A stretch of 64,000 bases of DNA, taken from Hemicentrotus pulcherrimus (taxonomy: Eukaryota > Echinodermata > Echinoidea > Camarodonta > Strongylocentrotidae). Every line of letters begins with the position of its first letter. Position 1 is the stretch's first letter. The position numbers and the translations under genes are program-made. Positions 12,606 to 25,700 of this stretch are shown here, piece after piece. The DNA lies in contig BEXV01000007.1 of assembly GCA_003118195.1 (NCBI GenBank), forward strand, positions 645,105 to 709,104. Reading direction: 5' to 3'. The notes under the pieces were generated by a model, which did not search any database, was not told the DNA's origin, and was given only the letters and a program-made list of their open reading frames with translations.

Positions 12606-14446
12606 TAGTTTAGCTATGATTTCTAGAACAAAACTATTTCATGTGGGATCTCAAAATTAGCCGCTAAAATGGTCCCTTCATGGTATATTGCATTGTACCC
12701 GACTCTATGTACTACATGTGGTAGATGAAAGGGTAGCCATCATCACCCCTGCTTCACGAACATTCAGTTCTTTGCATGAATTGATACTGAGGGAATAGGC
12801 TGTCTGGCAAGGGATGTTGAATACTTGTCTTTCCAAGTAAGCTCCTCCATTCCTTGAGTGTGTCTTCCAGGACAGGTGAAGAAAAAATGATGAATGTCTG
12901 TTGTTTGACAAACACTCTGCATTTTAACCATTTTAAAGCTCATCTAATTAATAATGTATAGGAGAATCTACCTTGTAACATTATAGGAAAACATGAATTG
13001 GTAAAGAATTGTGTTTTTTTCATGTAAAAGATTTTTGCACAGATCTGCAGTAAGAAAAATATCAGGATTTCTGTACGCCAACATATAGAGCTTGAAACGT
13101 GAGGAGATGAAGATAGCACATGATCTATTGGTAGATGTTTGCAGCGTAAAGCTATTACTCTTCCCAGTGCCGTCATATGAAGTCATTGATACTTAACCGC
13201 ATACAGTGGAAAATGTTAAATAGCTATTCATGTTACTAAGATGTCGAAAGAAAACTAGGCTACTTGACTGTGGTTTGCGGAGAAAACTCATGAGTCAGGC
13301 ACGCTATTTGCATTTCTAAGGCTTCAGAGGGGATGGCTTTTCTTTTTATGGCTGAGTGGATTCTGGAAAGCGTACCCTTCTCCTTTTCCTGAACCCCAAG
13401 GGCATGCAAGCTGTATTAAATTGAAAATCCCGAAAAGAGTGGATTATTTGAAGTAAACAGCTGGATTAAGAACTAGACAGAGTAGGGAAGAGATGGAAGG
13501 TCCTCAGAAATGAAGTGGAATTGTAATAGGATGATGAATTCTGCATGCATTTTTAATTTATTTGGCTTCAAAAGAGGATTCTTAACTGCATACTTATACT
13601 CGATAGGAGTGAAAGCTTTGCATGTTGAGGGGTTCGCTTTTAACGCCACCTCGCATGAATGTTGATATTGTATCGCCGTGGGGATATGCGGTCCTTGGAT
13701 ATTTGATTTTAGAATCGAGTAACGGCCTTGAAAGGTACCTTTCAAGGTAAACAGTGCTCCATGTATGAAAAATATTGATTTTAGGAGACCTTTTTTTCCC
13801 TATGAATCTTCCAGAATAAGAGGAAGAGGGTAATAGAAGTAAGGAGAGATATTGTGGAAGCATTATCGTGGGAGTTGCCATGTGTGAAATGTGAAATAAT
13901 GCAAGAGTAGAAAGTGTGATATAAGTGCATGTCCTATTAAAGTAATCAATGATCCATTATATTCAACATAGATTCTCAAATCACTGATAACGGGCAACTA
14001 GGCATGTAAACTGATTTTTCATTTTTTTTTTTTTTTAATTTTGAGAATAGTTTTGGTTGATATATTTCTTAGTGAGCATATATATTTTGTTATTAAATTT
14101 GTTGTTAGAGAGTAATTTTAATCAGAGAAATTTACACATTTCTTATATAGGAACATCATATTAATGAAACAGACATGTGTCATTTACAATTTATTATTTG
14201 AATGTGAGGTTTACTGCAAACAATTAATATAAAACACTTGGTAACATTCTGTTTTTATAATAATTCATACATTTTTATTTCTAGAATTAAATTCATTTAA
14301 TTTTGTGATTGTAATATTCCGATATGAGAATTGAAGGAAAAACATGATCTTTCTTCATTCTGTCTGTACTATAAGACACAAATAATCACAATCAGTTATG
14401 AACATAGCTTGTACTAGTCTTGTATATTTTGTTCTCCTCATTACAG
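12606..14446. other. no gene recognised upstream of first DCP1 exon seen
   Basis: Searched by eye for the missing DCP1 N-terminus (patterns like DPYI, LYTF, WEKT, GTLFVY); none was seen. The segment is AT-rich intron or upstream DNA with a poly-T run at 14022. Confidence 0.45.
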
Positions 14447-14574
14447 ATCTGCAACACCATACCATGGTTTTATGATCATGAACAGACTGAGCCTTCACAA
14501 CTTGACTGAACCAATCACAAAGGATTTGGACTACACTCTCCAAGAACCATTCTTGCTCTACAAGACTGCCAAAG
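14447..14574 (+). CDS. DCP1: DCP1 exon: EVH1 domain, central part
   Basis: Acceptor TTACAG precedes 14447 and donor GTACAG follows 14574. The exon is 128 nt: one base finishing an upstream codon, 42 codons, and one base of the next. It encodes SATPYHGFMIMNRLSLHN, then LTEPITKDLDYTLQEPFLLY. These match the EVH1 beta-strand core of DCP1 (the family pattern is S-A/S-P-x-H-G-F-x-I-x-NR). The preceding exon must end in phase with VYxR and was not found. Confidence 0.93.
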
Positions 14575-17500
14575 GTACAGGATTTGGTTTAGTAATCATT
14601 GACCTTATATGGTCTTATACGATGCTGCCTCAGAAAATGGTTTAATTGCATGTTTCTTGTCAATAACCTATCAGAATCTATACAAAATACAGCTTTCCTG
14701 CCTCAAACTTCAAATCAGACAATGGTTTGATTACATTTTTCTTGTCAATGACAAATCAGAATAATGGTTTGCCTGCATGTTTCTTGTCAATGTCCAATCC
14801 AAATTTATACAAGATTCAGCAGTCCTGCCTCAAACTTGAAATCAGAAAATGGTTTGATTGCATTTTTCTTGTCAATAACCAATCAGAATCTATACAAGAG
14901 ACAGCAGAAAACTTGATTCTGATTGGATAACTAGATGCATGTTGTAGCTGAGGGAAAAGTAATCTGCAATCAAATCAGCTTATGTGTTGGCAGTATACCA
15001 TCTCCAAGCAAAACAGGAAACATTGAAAATAATTGTGGGCCATTATAGAGTAAATGGCAACATTTATCAGTTATCCAACGGTGTCTTTAATATGACGAAT
15101 ACCAAATAAGAAAATACTTTCCACTGAATACCGAGCCAGAGAATACTTTGATTTCAACTTATTTGAAAGCATGCTAATGGAAATGAAACCATCTCGGGTT
15201 ACTTTTACAGATTACAGCCAGAGCAAAGTCCCTCTAGAGGGCTAAATCCCGGATAATGTTGATTTTAAAACTCAACAAGACAATGTACAACACAGTCATT
15301 TGTTATGAGGAATGTTCCAGGGGTTGAATAATTTGGGATTAGAAACATAGAGATTGCCCTCATGGACGGACCTATTAGCTTGAGAGCACGTGAGATGGTT
15401 GTCCCTGTAGGAGAGCATCCTATTTCACTCCAGAAGACGTTCTCTTAGGATCCTGATGCATCGAATAACCCACCACTACTCACTTAGCAAATTAGAACTT
15501 TACCTTGCTCCCAGATACCCTCTCCTGATCATCAGGCTACCGGTAGTCGGATAGCTTCTAGGGTCACACAATGTTTCTCTCTCGTTCAGACCAGCGTTTT
15601 ATACAATTACTGTAGCTATATGTTGAGTGTACATGATATACACTATGGAGTAAGTACAGTTAATTCATTTATATCTAACAAAGGTTTAAGCATCATTTCA
15701 AACATGACTAACAAAGAAAAGAAGGGGGATCCACTGCCCAAGTGACATTTGAAATCAAATAAAACAATGTACTCTGTATATCTGCACAGGCTCTTTTTAG
15801 TGCATATTTATGACTGACCAGCTGTAAATATTAATGTTCAAACAATGCTCATGACAAATAATTGATTCCATGGAAAAAAATATGGTGTAAGGGGACCTGC
15901 TCATACCTAGCTTCTTTGACATTCCTTTACACAAACATTCTAATCCTGTAAGAACGCACCTTCCACTTCATGGTGCTTCTTTACATGTTTTTTCTTTGTA
16001 CATATGTTGTATAAATCCTCTCTCGTGTGAATGCCCCATCATCGGTTTCCCTGGGCCAAAATTGTTAGATGCCAGTTGTGTAAGAACACACCTTTCACTT
16101 CATTATGATTCTTTACACAACGTTTCTTTGTACAAATTTGGTATGAATCCTGCCTCGTGTGAATGCCCCATCATCGGTTTCCCTGGGCCAAACTGTTGGA
16201 TGTCAGTCAGTGACAGTGTCCGTCTTCAATCCGCTAAGTGCTAACTTCTATTTAGTCTGATGTCAGATCATCAATCCTTATGTCGGCGTTGGTGTACTTT
16301 TCTCTCCTATTATTTGGTCAGTTCAAGCCCAGTGTAAAGACTCGCCTTTCTGGAGCTTGATAGCATAGTTATGTAGTGCGGGTCAGACGGAACATATACT
16401 TATCATAATGTGATGTAGATGCAATGTGATGTACAATTCCAGCAAGAATCAAAGACTTTCATATATTCTTAAAGATCATCTAAATGCTTACCGTACCAGT
16501 ATATTTTCTTGTGTCTCATTTATCATGTCCTACCAGTAAATGATTTGTTCTTTCCTCTGGGAGTTTCAATAATCAATAGCATCCAGGATTCAAGAGGAAA
16601 TGTCAGAATTTCAATAATCATAATACTCTTGCATGATATATTCAGAAGTTTGTGACAAACTTGTTTTTATTGTAAGAACAAATGAATTGCTCAGTCGAAT
16701 ACATTCTGTACCTGGTCAAGTTTTGCTTTGTTTTTACATAGCAATTTCTGGAGAAAAAGAAATAGAGAAAAGGGAGGGAAATGGAATGAAGTTCAAATCG
16801 TGCCTGACAAGCATTTGATCTAAAAAGTAGCAAGATGTAGAAAAATTCCTGTGGATGTGACAAGTTGAAATCGTATGCATGCCCATGTAACATCATATTT
16901 CATTTCCTGTGCCCCACAAACGCCTAAAGAGCTGACTTCCTTTTTCCCATCTTAACGCCCCTTGCATATATCCGAAACCAGGAAATCAAATACCATTCTA
17001 AAGTACATGTGCAACAGATTGGTTGTGTTATTCACAAATACATGTAATACAGTTTTAGTCAATTCTTTTTTTTNTAATTTGTGTTAGATATATTGTTTTC
17101 ATCTTGAAGTTAAAGATGGAAGATAGGAATGAGGATGAGTTGAGATGTTTTAGGAACTTGCTTTTATGAAAGACATCCAAGCTGGTAAATTAATCCCATT
17201 TGTGCCGCAGGCAGCAAGTCTAGTCCAAAAGAATTCCTATTTGACAGTATGTTTGGATTAAGAATAGAATGTTTTTCTTCTGTCAAAAGAGGCTACTCGA
17301 TGCATTTTGTAATTTGAAGTTCATTCTATTAAATGATTTATTTTGACCAAATTTCACATTGAAACAAGAAAATTAAGCTCGAAAAATACATCTTGGTAAA
17401 GATCATTTATTATATAGATCATAAATCATGAATCATGAATTTTACATCACTTGACATTGTCTAGAGTAAAGAAATTATAGAAATCAATAATTCCAGCGAA

Positions 17501-19760
17501 TCTCCTCCTGAAACCTTTATGAAATAGTGTCATCCCAAAACAGAGTCAACAAAAATGTATGCATATTTTTAATCAGTTTATAATACTCATTAAGTATACT
17601 TTTTCTCTCAAAAGATCTGCAATGCAAATCAGAATACTGTGAGTTTACTTTATAGTATGTTTTATTTTGTCATCTACAGCAATCTGTGGGATCTGGTTTT
17701 ACAACAGGAAAGACTGTGTCAGATTTGCAGAACTGATTCAAAGGTAAATTATATGATATTGCACCACTCACCTCATATCATATTTATTCATATCTATGTA
17801 TGATAATCTTTTCTCTCTTGTTTTTCATTGTTGTAGGTATTTCTTGTTGATGTGCTTTATATCTAATGGAAAGGAGCTTTTTAAATGCAATATTATTGCG
17901 TTGTAATCTAGGATCAATTAAACACAACAGATTTGCAGTTTTATGTTGATGAAATTGAAATAATAGTGATTGATTACCCTCTCTCGTACTTGCCTGAGTT
18001 AGAGAGGGTCGCATCTGCGTTTTAAAACAATCTCTTCCCTCCATTTTGCGTTCGTCGATTTGATTAACGAAAGTAGGTCGATGTTAATTAATAGCGGGGG
18101 TTTACAGATGGCAATGTAGGTTGAAGCTTCATGTTTTCATAACAGAGTTTGGAAGTTCAATCAAGTCTGAAAGCTATGTCTGACATCCTGATATTTATCA
18201 TGATAAAAGATGCATGTAGTGCCTTCTACATGCCTTTTTATCATGATAAACCTTTTATTGACGCCCTCGATTATTTCATTTGTCAAAAATTTTGCATTTT
18301 CACTGTTATTACTGTATTATTATTATCAATTTTTGTATCCAATTGATCTATTATGATTGTAAAGGAATCTGTGATCTGGCCACGATTGATTTCTTATTGA
18401 TAAACCATTTTAAATTAATAAACAACTAAAGTTGGGAGGAGAAATATGTGTGTATGTGCTGGTGAGAACATACATGTAGTATGCAGGTGTAACAATATTG
18501 GATTGACACATATATCATCCATGTAGAGGAATGGAGTATATACCCAGTGAGATAACAAATATTCTTATAATGAATGTAGACTGCCAAGTAATGATAATGA
18601 TAATAGTAGAGTCTGGTAATAGGCCTCATGAATGGCACATTTGCACTCTTGGCGCTCCATTATTATTACCCTGGCTTTAGCACGGCGGCCATTACATTTA
18701 AAGAGAAGGTTGAGTTCTCGGAAGAGGTGAAAATTAATTCGTGAACTTTATCATTTGTTATTATGCAAGTGTGGAAGAACATCAGATAAGACATGTTCCT
18801 TGAAAAGCATGGCTCTTCAAATGCCTTCATATTCTAAATATGTCATGTTTATCGTAAAACTCGCCACATGTTCGTGTAGTCCCATATACATCTTTCTGTG
18901 TACAGTGTTTGTAACTTTACCAAATTTCTTATCATTTTGATGATTCCAGAACCTTGCAATACACACAAATTCTTATATGCTAGGTGATCAACCTTTTCTG
19001 GTCGATTTCACACCGTTTCTTTCACAATGCAATCGCATGACCAGAACTCAACTTCATCTTTAAAGAAATTTATTCCTGCCACATACACATTTTCATCACC
19101 TGGGTGCAGTGTGACAATTATAGATTAATGTCTTGCCAGAGGATGTTGGATTCTTTGGAATGAGCCAAGAGCACTATTCTATTTTCAGATCCTACACATA
19201 GCCTTTAAAAGCTTCCAGAGACTATAAAAGATTGTACAAAATAAAATAGTCGACAAAATATATCTTTTGCATCAATTATTTATCATTTATTAAGTTTTAC
19301 TTCAATATGTTAAATTTGAAAGGATACTGACAAATTTAGGAGTGCATTTCATGTATTTAGAAGTGATTTTGTGAAAGGGAACATAGGAGGAAGAAAGGGA
19401 CAAGCACAGTAACGACATCCGTTGACAAAGTAATAAAGCAAACGGAAGCGCCAAAGTGACAGAAACAAGGAAAGATAGCGATAATAGGGTTCAAGCAGAG
19501 AGCAGAAGAATGAACTGTATTAATGAGATGATTCGATGTAGAACCAATATCCAGTCAAGCTGTTAATTCATCTTTTCAGAGTCATCCATGTTAACTAATT
19601 TCGTCACTGATCAGAGTGCATGCTATGAAACAAATACCTTTCTTCTCTTAAAATTAGCTCGCCACTGTTTCACTATTTTGCTGCTGTGACCTTGTGAATT
19701 AACATTGACATAGAGAGGTGCCATGTTGCAGGTTATTAATATATACCAAAAAGTCAATAG

Positions 19761-19798
<38 letters not shown>

Positions 19799-22700
19799 AT
19801 CTCCCGCTCTCTCCCTCCCTCTCTCCTTCCTCTCTCTCCCACTCTCTCTGTCTCTCTGTCTCTCTCTCTGTCTCTCTCTGTCTTTCTCCCTCTCCCTATT
19901 TCCTTCCATACCTCTCTCTCCTGCTCTCCTTCTCTCTTAACAGCATAGAACAGTTTAAAAAAAAAATATTTGACCATACATTGCGAGACAAACGAATGTC
20001 ACTAGCGATAATATTTTCAACACTAATATTGTTTTAATTCTGAAGTGTCTTAATCAAATTCTACCCTGTCATACATAGCTAGATTAAATGATTAAATATA
20101 TACTCTTTATATTTTAATCCCGTATATTTTCCCATGGTCCTTGCAAACTCTTTGATTTTAACAGTTTTGTTTATCTCCTTTCCAATCATAAAAATGTTTC
20201 ATTCAGTTCTAAATCTGTCATCAGAAGTTCTTATTAAAATTCTTTTTAACTTCTCTTCAATCAATGTCAAGTATTTTCAATTTTTAAAACAATGTGAACA
20301 CAGACGCAAAATAAAGCAATAAAATTAAGATATGAAACAGTGGGACCACACTTATAAACCAAGTGCTTTTTGGCAGGGTCTCATTTTTCACAAAGTTATC
20401 ATAGTGAACAATGTTACCTAGAATCATAATATCTTTATCAGAATTATACATTGCAATAATACATAAAAATCAAAACATACAGCATGTTTGACAGTTTAAA
20501 AGGAAGCGAGTTGGCTGCGTCTGCCTGTAGAACCAAAGATCATGGATTCGAATCCAACCCAGGCAGATGACTGAAGTCTGCCTTGTGTGTCAAAGTGCCC
20601 CTCCCCTGTTTCATAGACACAGGCTATTTTAAGTGGAAAACACTCCGTCCCTCGGATAGGATGTTAAATGAAGGCCGAAGTGTAGAGGAGAGTCACCACC
20701 TTTGCACGTTAAGAACCCACTGGACTATTTGTGCAAGAGTAGGGGGAAACTCTGGTGTAGTGGTTCACCGCCACACCCCCAATCAGTTGCACCGGCAGGA
20801 AAGACCCGAGGGTTACAGTGATTCTTTTTGCTCTTTTGCCTCCCAGGCACAGGTGACGCCAAATACGTAATAACAATAACAATAATATGTATGGAGGGAA
20901 AAAAACCTGATAATTTGTTCTTTTTTTTTTTCTGGCTTTTTGTAGATTACTGGTCAAAATTAGACAGGAAGGGCAGACAGTTGCAGCTAGTATGGACGCA
21001 CCTACAGATATCTTATCAATGCTCAGTAAAGCACAGCATGAATATAAGGTGAGTGGTAATTGCAGGGTTTGTGCTCCATCGTACTGATTCAATGAATACA
21101 TTTGCAGGAAAATACAATCCGGTCATAAATCACAAATTCCAATGTATAATCTCCATGAAAGTATTTTGACACGTTTGTATATTTCTTTCAATAACATTTG
21201 CAGCTTTCAGTTATGTTCCCTGAAATTAGCATAAAGCATATCGTCGGCCTTATGCCAAAAGGGCCTTAACCCGATTTTTGGGGTTATTGAGTTATTAACA
21301 TCACCTTGTAGATTTCATCATTCTCTTTAAAATGATGTGCTTCACTTGTTGAAATTCGATTTATTTATGAAGATAATTATGAATTTCAAAAGGGCCTTAA
21401 CGCGTATCTCATCGTTTTCCTTACGCCAAAAGGGCCTTAACCTACACGTATGATCTATTTGCGTTAGGAGGGCCTTTCTGGCAAACCAAAGGTGTCGCGA
21501 AACAAGAAAATTTCCTTATGCCAGAAGGGCGCTAACTATGCGCGCGTAATATGCGCGCCCTTTTGGCATAGCGACGCGTAGGTTACGCCCCTTTTTGGCA
21601 CAATGCCGAGTAGGTTACGGCCCTTCTGGCATAAATACGCTGCATTCAAGCCTTATGCCAAAAGGGCCCTAACATGTTTTTTGCACATAGCATGTACAAT
21701 TCTGAATATTTTATAACACATTTAACACATTTCATGTAAAACTTAATAACTTAACATATTTATCGAAATCGGCTTCAAAAACAAAAAAACGACCACAAAC
21801 TTTTGATTATTAGAGAGGCCAAAACCTTTAAACGCGATTATCTCGGAATGGCCAAAAACAGTTAAGGCCCTTTTGGCATAAGGCCGACGATATATGGTTA
21901 TAAATGCAAGTAGAATAGGAGAGTAAGGCTTTATTACAGTCCATTAATCCTCTCCTGTATTTGATTTATGGCTTGTTCATGTATGTTGTGGAAAACCAAA
22001 GCGGGTTTTTTAATTTGATGTGTAAGTAAATGGGAATAAACAAAACAGTTCTTTGTCTAACAGAAGTTCTGCACTTTCTCATTGATCTTTGTAATATATC
22101 AGGGTTTTTCAAACAGGGTGCCGCACAAGAAATTTAGTTACATTGAAAAAATACATATATATTTAATAATGTTGATTTTGTGGAACATCAAATCATTAGA
22201 AACAGCTAGAGTATGTAATTTCATGAGGAAAAAAACTCACAGGCATTATTTAAAAAACAGTGATTTCAGGCAGTAAAGTTATTTTGGCACCCAAGTGCCT
22301 TGATATCATTCAATGTCAATTTGCCTCGCTGTCAATTTGACAGCGAGGTGTCTGAATATATTTCATATCTTTTATATAAAAATTATATTTTTACCGCGCA
22401 TGTTGGCTGCACTCGTGAGACGGGATAACTCCGGGCAAGGAAATGCCTGAATTCGCTCATATTTATGTATATTTGGTGGCGGGGTGCCTGCATACATTAT
22501 TTATGTCTTATCTAGTGTGTTAATTTCAAAACAAAATTCTTAAAATCTATTAATGGTGCCTATAGGTGCGTAGAAGGCAATTGACAAGTTTCACATTGAT
22601 GCACAAGTAATATTCTGATCTGAAATTTGGATTAGGGTGACGCAAAACTTTTTATTCCTGAAAAGGGTGCCGCCACTGAAAAAAAGGTTGAAAAATGCTG

Positions 22701-25700
22701 TGTTAAATGATACGATAATGTGAGGTACAGTATGCATATATCATCAATTTTCAAGAGGGCGCAAGGATTGCCACGGGATGTGTGAACAAGCCGTCCGGGG
22801 ATTATATAGATGCCTGTAACCTTTGACAACGTTTGCCGTCTCATCCAGCGACTGAGAAGTCATATAACCGCTCCATGAAAGAAGATTGTATGAATATTTG
22901 ACCTGTATCTTTGTATAGTCAGCCAGGAATGCCATGCAGGCATCTCACACATTTTACAATTGAATTATACCACAGACAAGAACAAGATTAATGAGGTTAA
23001 AAGGAATTTAGCATGAGGATTTTCATAGCGTGATGCAATGTTTGAACACAAGAGGGCAATATACTAATGCCCATTTTTCAGACTACAAGCCTTGAAGGTC
23101 CCATAACCATATGATCCATACTTGACTGATTTTGTTCAAAAAGTGCATGCAAAGTGTGCAAGGTTGATTTATGTCATTGTTGTTGCTATGTTAAAGATGC
23201 ACGCACATAACAAATCATTGCACAATCCACCGCTGGCAGTGCCACAATGGTTTACATGTTTATGAATATCAACCACAACTCCTGAGATAGAAATTGTAAT
23301 TTGTAACGTTGCTGTGGATTCTGATCAAGTACAAGTCTTTATGAGATGGAGTTCTAAGCCCCATCCTATAAAAAATTGTGCTTGATTGAAAATAAAATGA
23401 AGCCTCCAAATCTATGGCAAGGTTACAATCGCCTATTTCTTTTTTCTAGGTATTGCGATCTCTATGATACTCAAATTGAGTGACAATCCTTTGCAATCAG
23501 TCACAAACCTACATATCAAAGATGAGGCAAGAGTTTCTATTTCATATAAACATCATTGCTAGCAGGGTAATCATTAATTTTTGGTTTGATGGGTTTCAAT
23601 ATGTATCAATCAATTTGTTTTCTTTTTCAGCAAGGTGCAAAGAAGAAGAGGAGCGCTTCAGAGAGCGGCCCTTCTCCCATAGGACCTGGTGGTGATGCTG
23701 GTGGTGGTGGAGCAGGAGTCGTCAGACCAATCCCCGTCAAAGTACTCCCAGGTATGAAACTCAAAATGTTTGATATATAGTATTTTCTCTTCATCTAGTT
23801 GTAGCAGGAGAGGACATATCATTGACTATGATGATTAATGGTAAGATATTTTTAACCAGAATGTAAGATATTTTCAAAGAGGAAGGGGGTGCTTCAGAGA
23901 GTGGCCCTCCTGCCATAGGATCTGGGTCCATTGCATAAAACTTAACACTGATGGCAACTACCAGGGTAACAGGGCTCAACAACCAATCAAAATTAAGGTT
24001 TCCATGATAGTTAACATCATTGGTAAGTTTTGTGCAACAGGGCCTTGGTGGTGATGCTGGTGGAGCATGAGTCATAAGACTGATACCTGTCAAAGTTTCA
24101 CCAGTTATGGAACTCAAAGTCCATTCTAGATGTTTTCATAGAAAATAACTTCTCCTCAATGAGTTGGAACAGGAGAGGACATGTGATTACCGGTAGTTGT
24201 TGACAGTTGATGGTAAATTTTATTAAAGAAACCTTCAGGAAGAAGAAATAGCTGATTGTGGTCCATACTTATACTTTGATTTCGTGATTAGGATGTCCCA
24301 CCCACCGCATGGAAGGGAGTGATTTTGGTTGTTTCAACATTTACCACATTGAATACAAAGCCTGCGATAAATAGAGATAAAATCTGTAAAAGATATGCTT
24401 AACATCAAAATAATAATTCATCCAATTAGTTTTTTGTTATCAGTTAAAACGATTTAAGGAATTTTAAAATAACAAAATTCACTTAGTCCTTAGTGTGTCA
24501 AAAAAGGGGATGGGGGGCGGCAATGTCTCACATAAATAAGTTGCTTTTGGAAAGATTTTACGGTGGTTCCTTCCTTCATCATCCGGGGCCCTGTTTCATA
24601 AAACTTGTTATCAATAACAACTGCTACAGATCTGTGATAAATCTGCTCATAGCCAATCAATTGTACAGATTTCAGTTACTCATAACAACTATTGTATCTT
24701 GTTAAAGTTGTTATTGGTAAGAAATTTTATGAAAGCTGGACTAGATCGATACATCTGAGAGTTATTATCACTGCAAATATGGCTTTATATGATGAGGTTA
24801 TATATGAGGTTGGCTGCAAAAGGTACTATGTCCCTTTTGCAGCCAACCTCAAATTCTGTAGAACTTTGCAGGAATTATGAATATGTCATGTATGTTCTAT
24901 CTGTGAAATTTAAACGTTAGCAGTGTCCTCATATATTCAAATTATGCAAGGAAACCCGTTTACTTGCTAGACTTCACTGTCAGACACTNGATCTGTGATA
25001 AATCTGCTCATAGCCAATCAATTGTACAGATTTCAGTTACTCATAACAACTATTGTTTCTTGTTAAAGTTGTTATTGGTAAGAATTTTGTATGAAACCCG
25101 GACTAGATCGATACATTTGAGAGTTATTATCCCTGCAAATATTGCTTTATATGATGATATTCGCGAAGAAACTGATGCCATAGCCCCTTAAAGCTTCATC
25201 CCATGTGTAAATGTGAAACTGGTTTCTCACATTGATGTCCAGCCCAGATCCTCCATTGTAGGTGAAGAGCATGGTGTAGAAATGCATTTGCTTGGTCATG
25301 TACTGTAACCAGATACATCAGTTCATTATAACACCTATTGTTTTTGTGAGTTTTTTGTTTACCAGTGTGATCTCATACAGGCATATGCTGTGCAAGGTGG
25401 TGCCTCATTACCTAGCACCCTAGTTTCCTGTTTTCACCTTAGGTATCAATTACACGCATTGTCCATGAATGTTGAGAGCCAGAAAGGTGTTAATTACATA
25501 GGGAAAACATACCTCTGGCTTTCAGCAGAGCAGTAATCAACAAGCAAATGGGACCTATGGAATTTATTTTCCATTTCTGTTGATGTTTGGAAGTTCAAAA
25601 TGATGAAATCAAGCTTTTTTACAAAATTTGATGAAGATAAGAGTCTATTTCAAGAAGTCAAATCTGTTATGATAATGAAGATAAGAATGAAAAACATGAA

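Noticed and set aside
14355..14543. Open frame on - over the EVH1 exon
   Set aside because: Shadow of the DCP1 exon on the other strand.
19699..20037. Ser/Leu-rich and Arg/Glu-rich open frames
   Set aside because: Composition artefact of the CT microsatellite; similar artefacts occur near 48963, 53015 and 60599.
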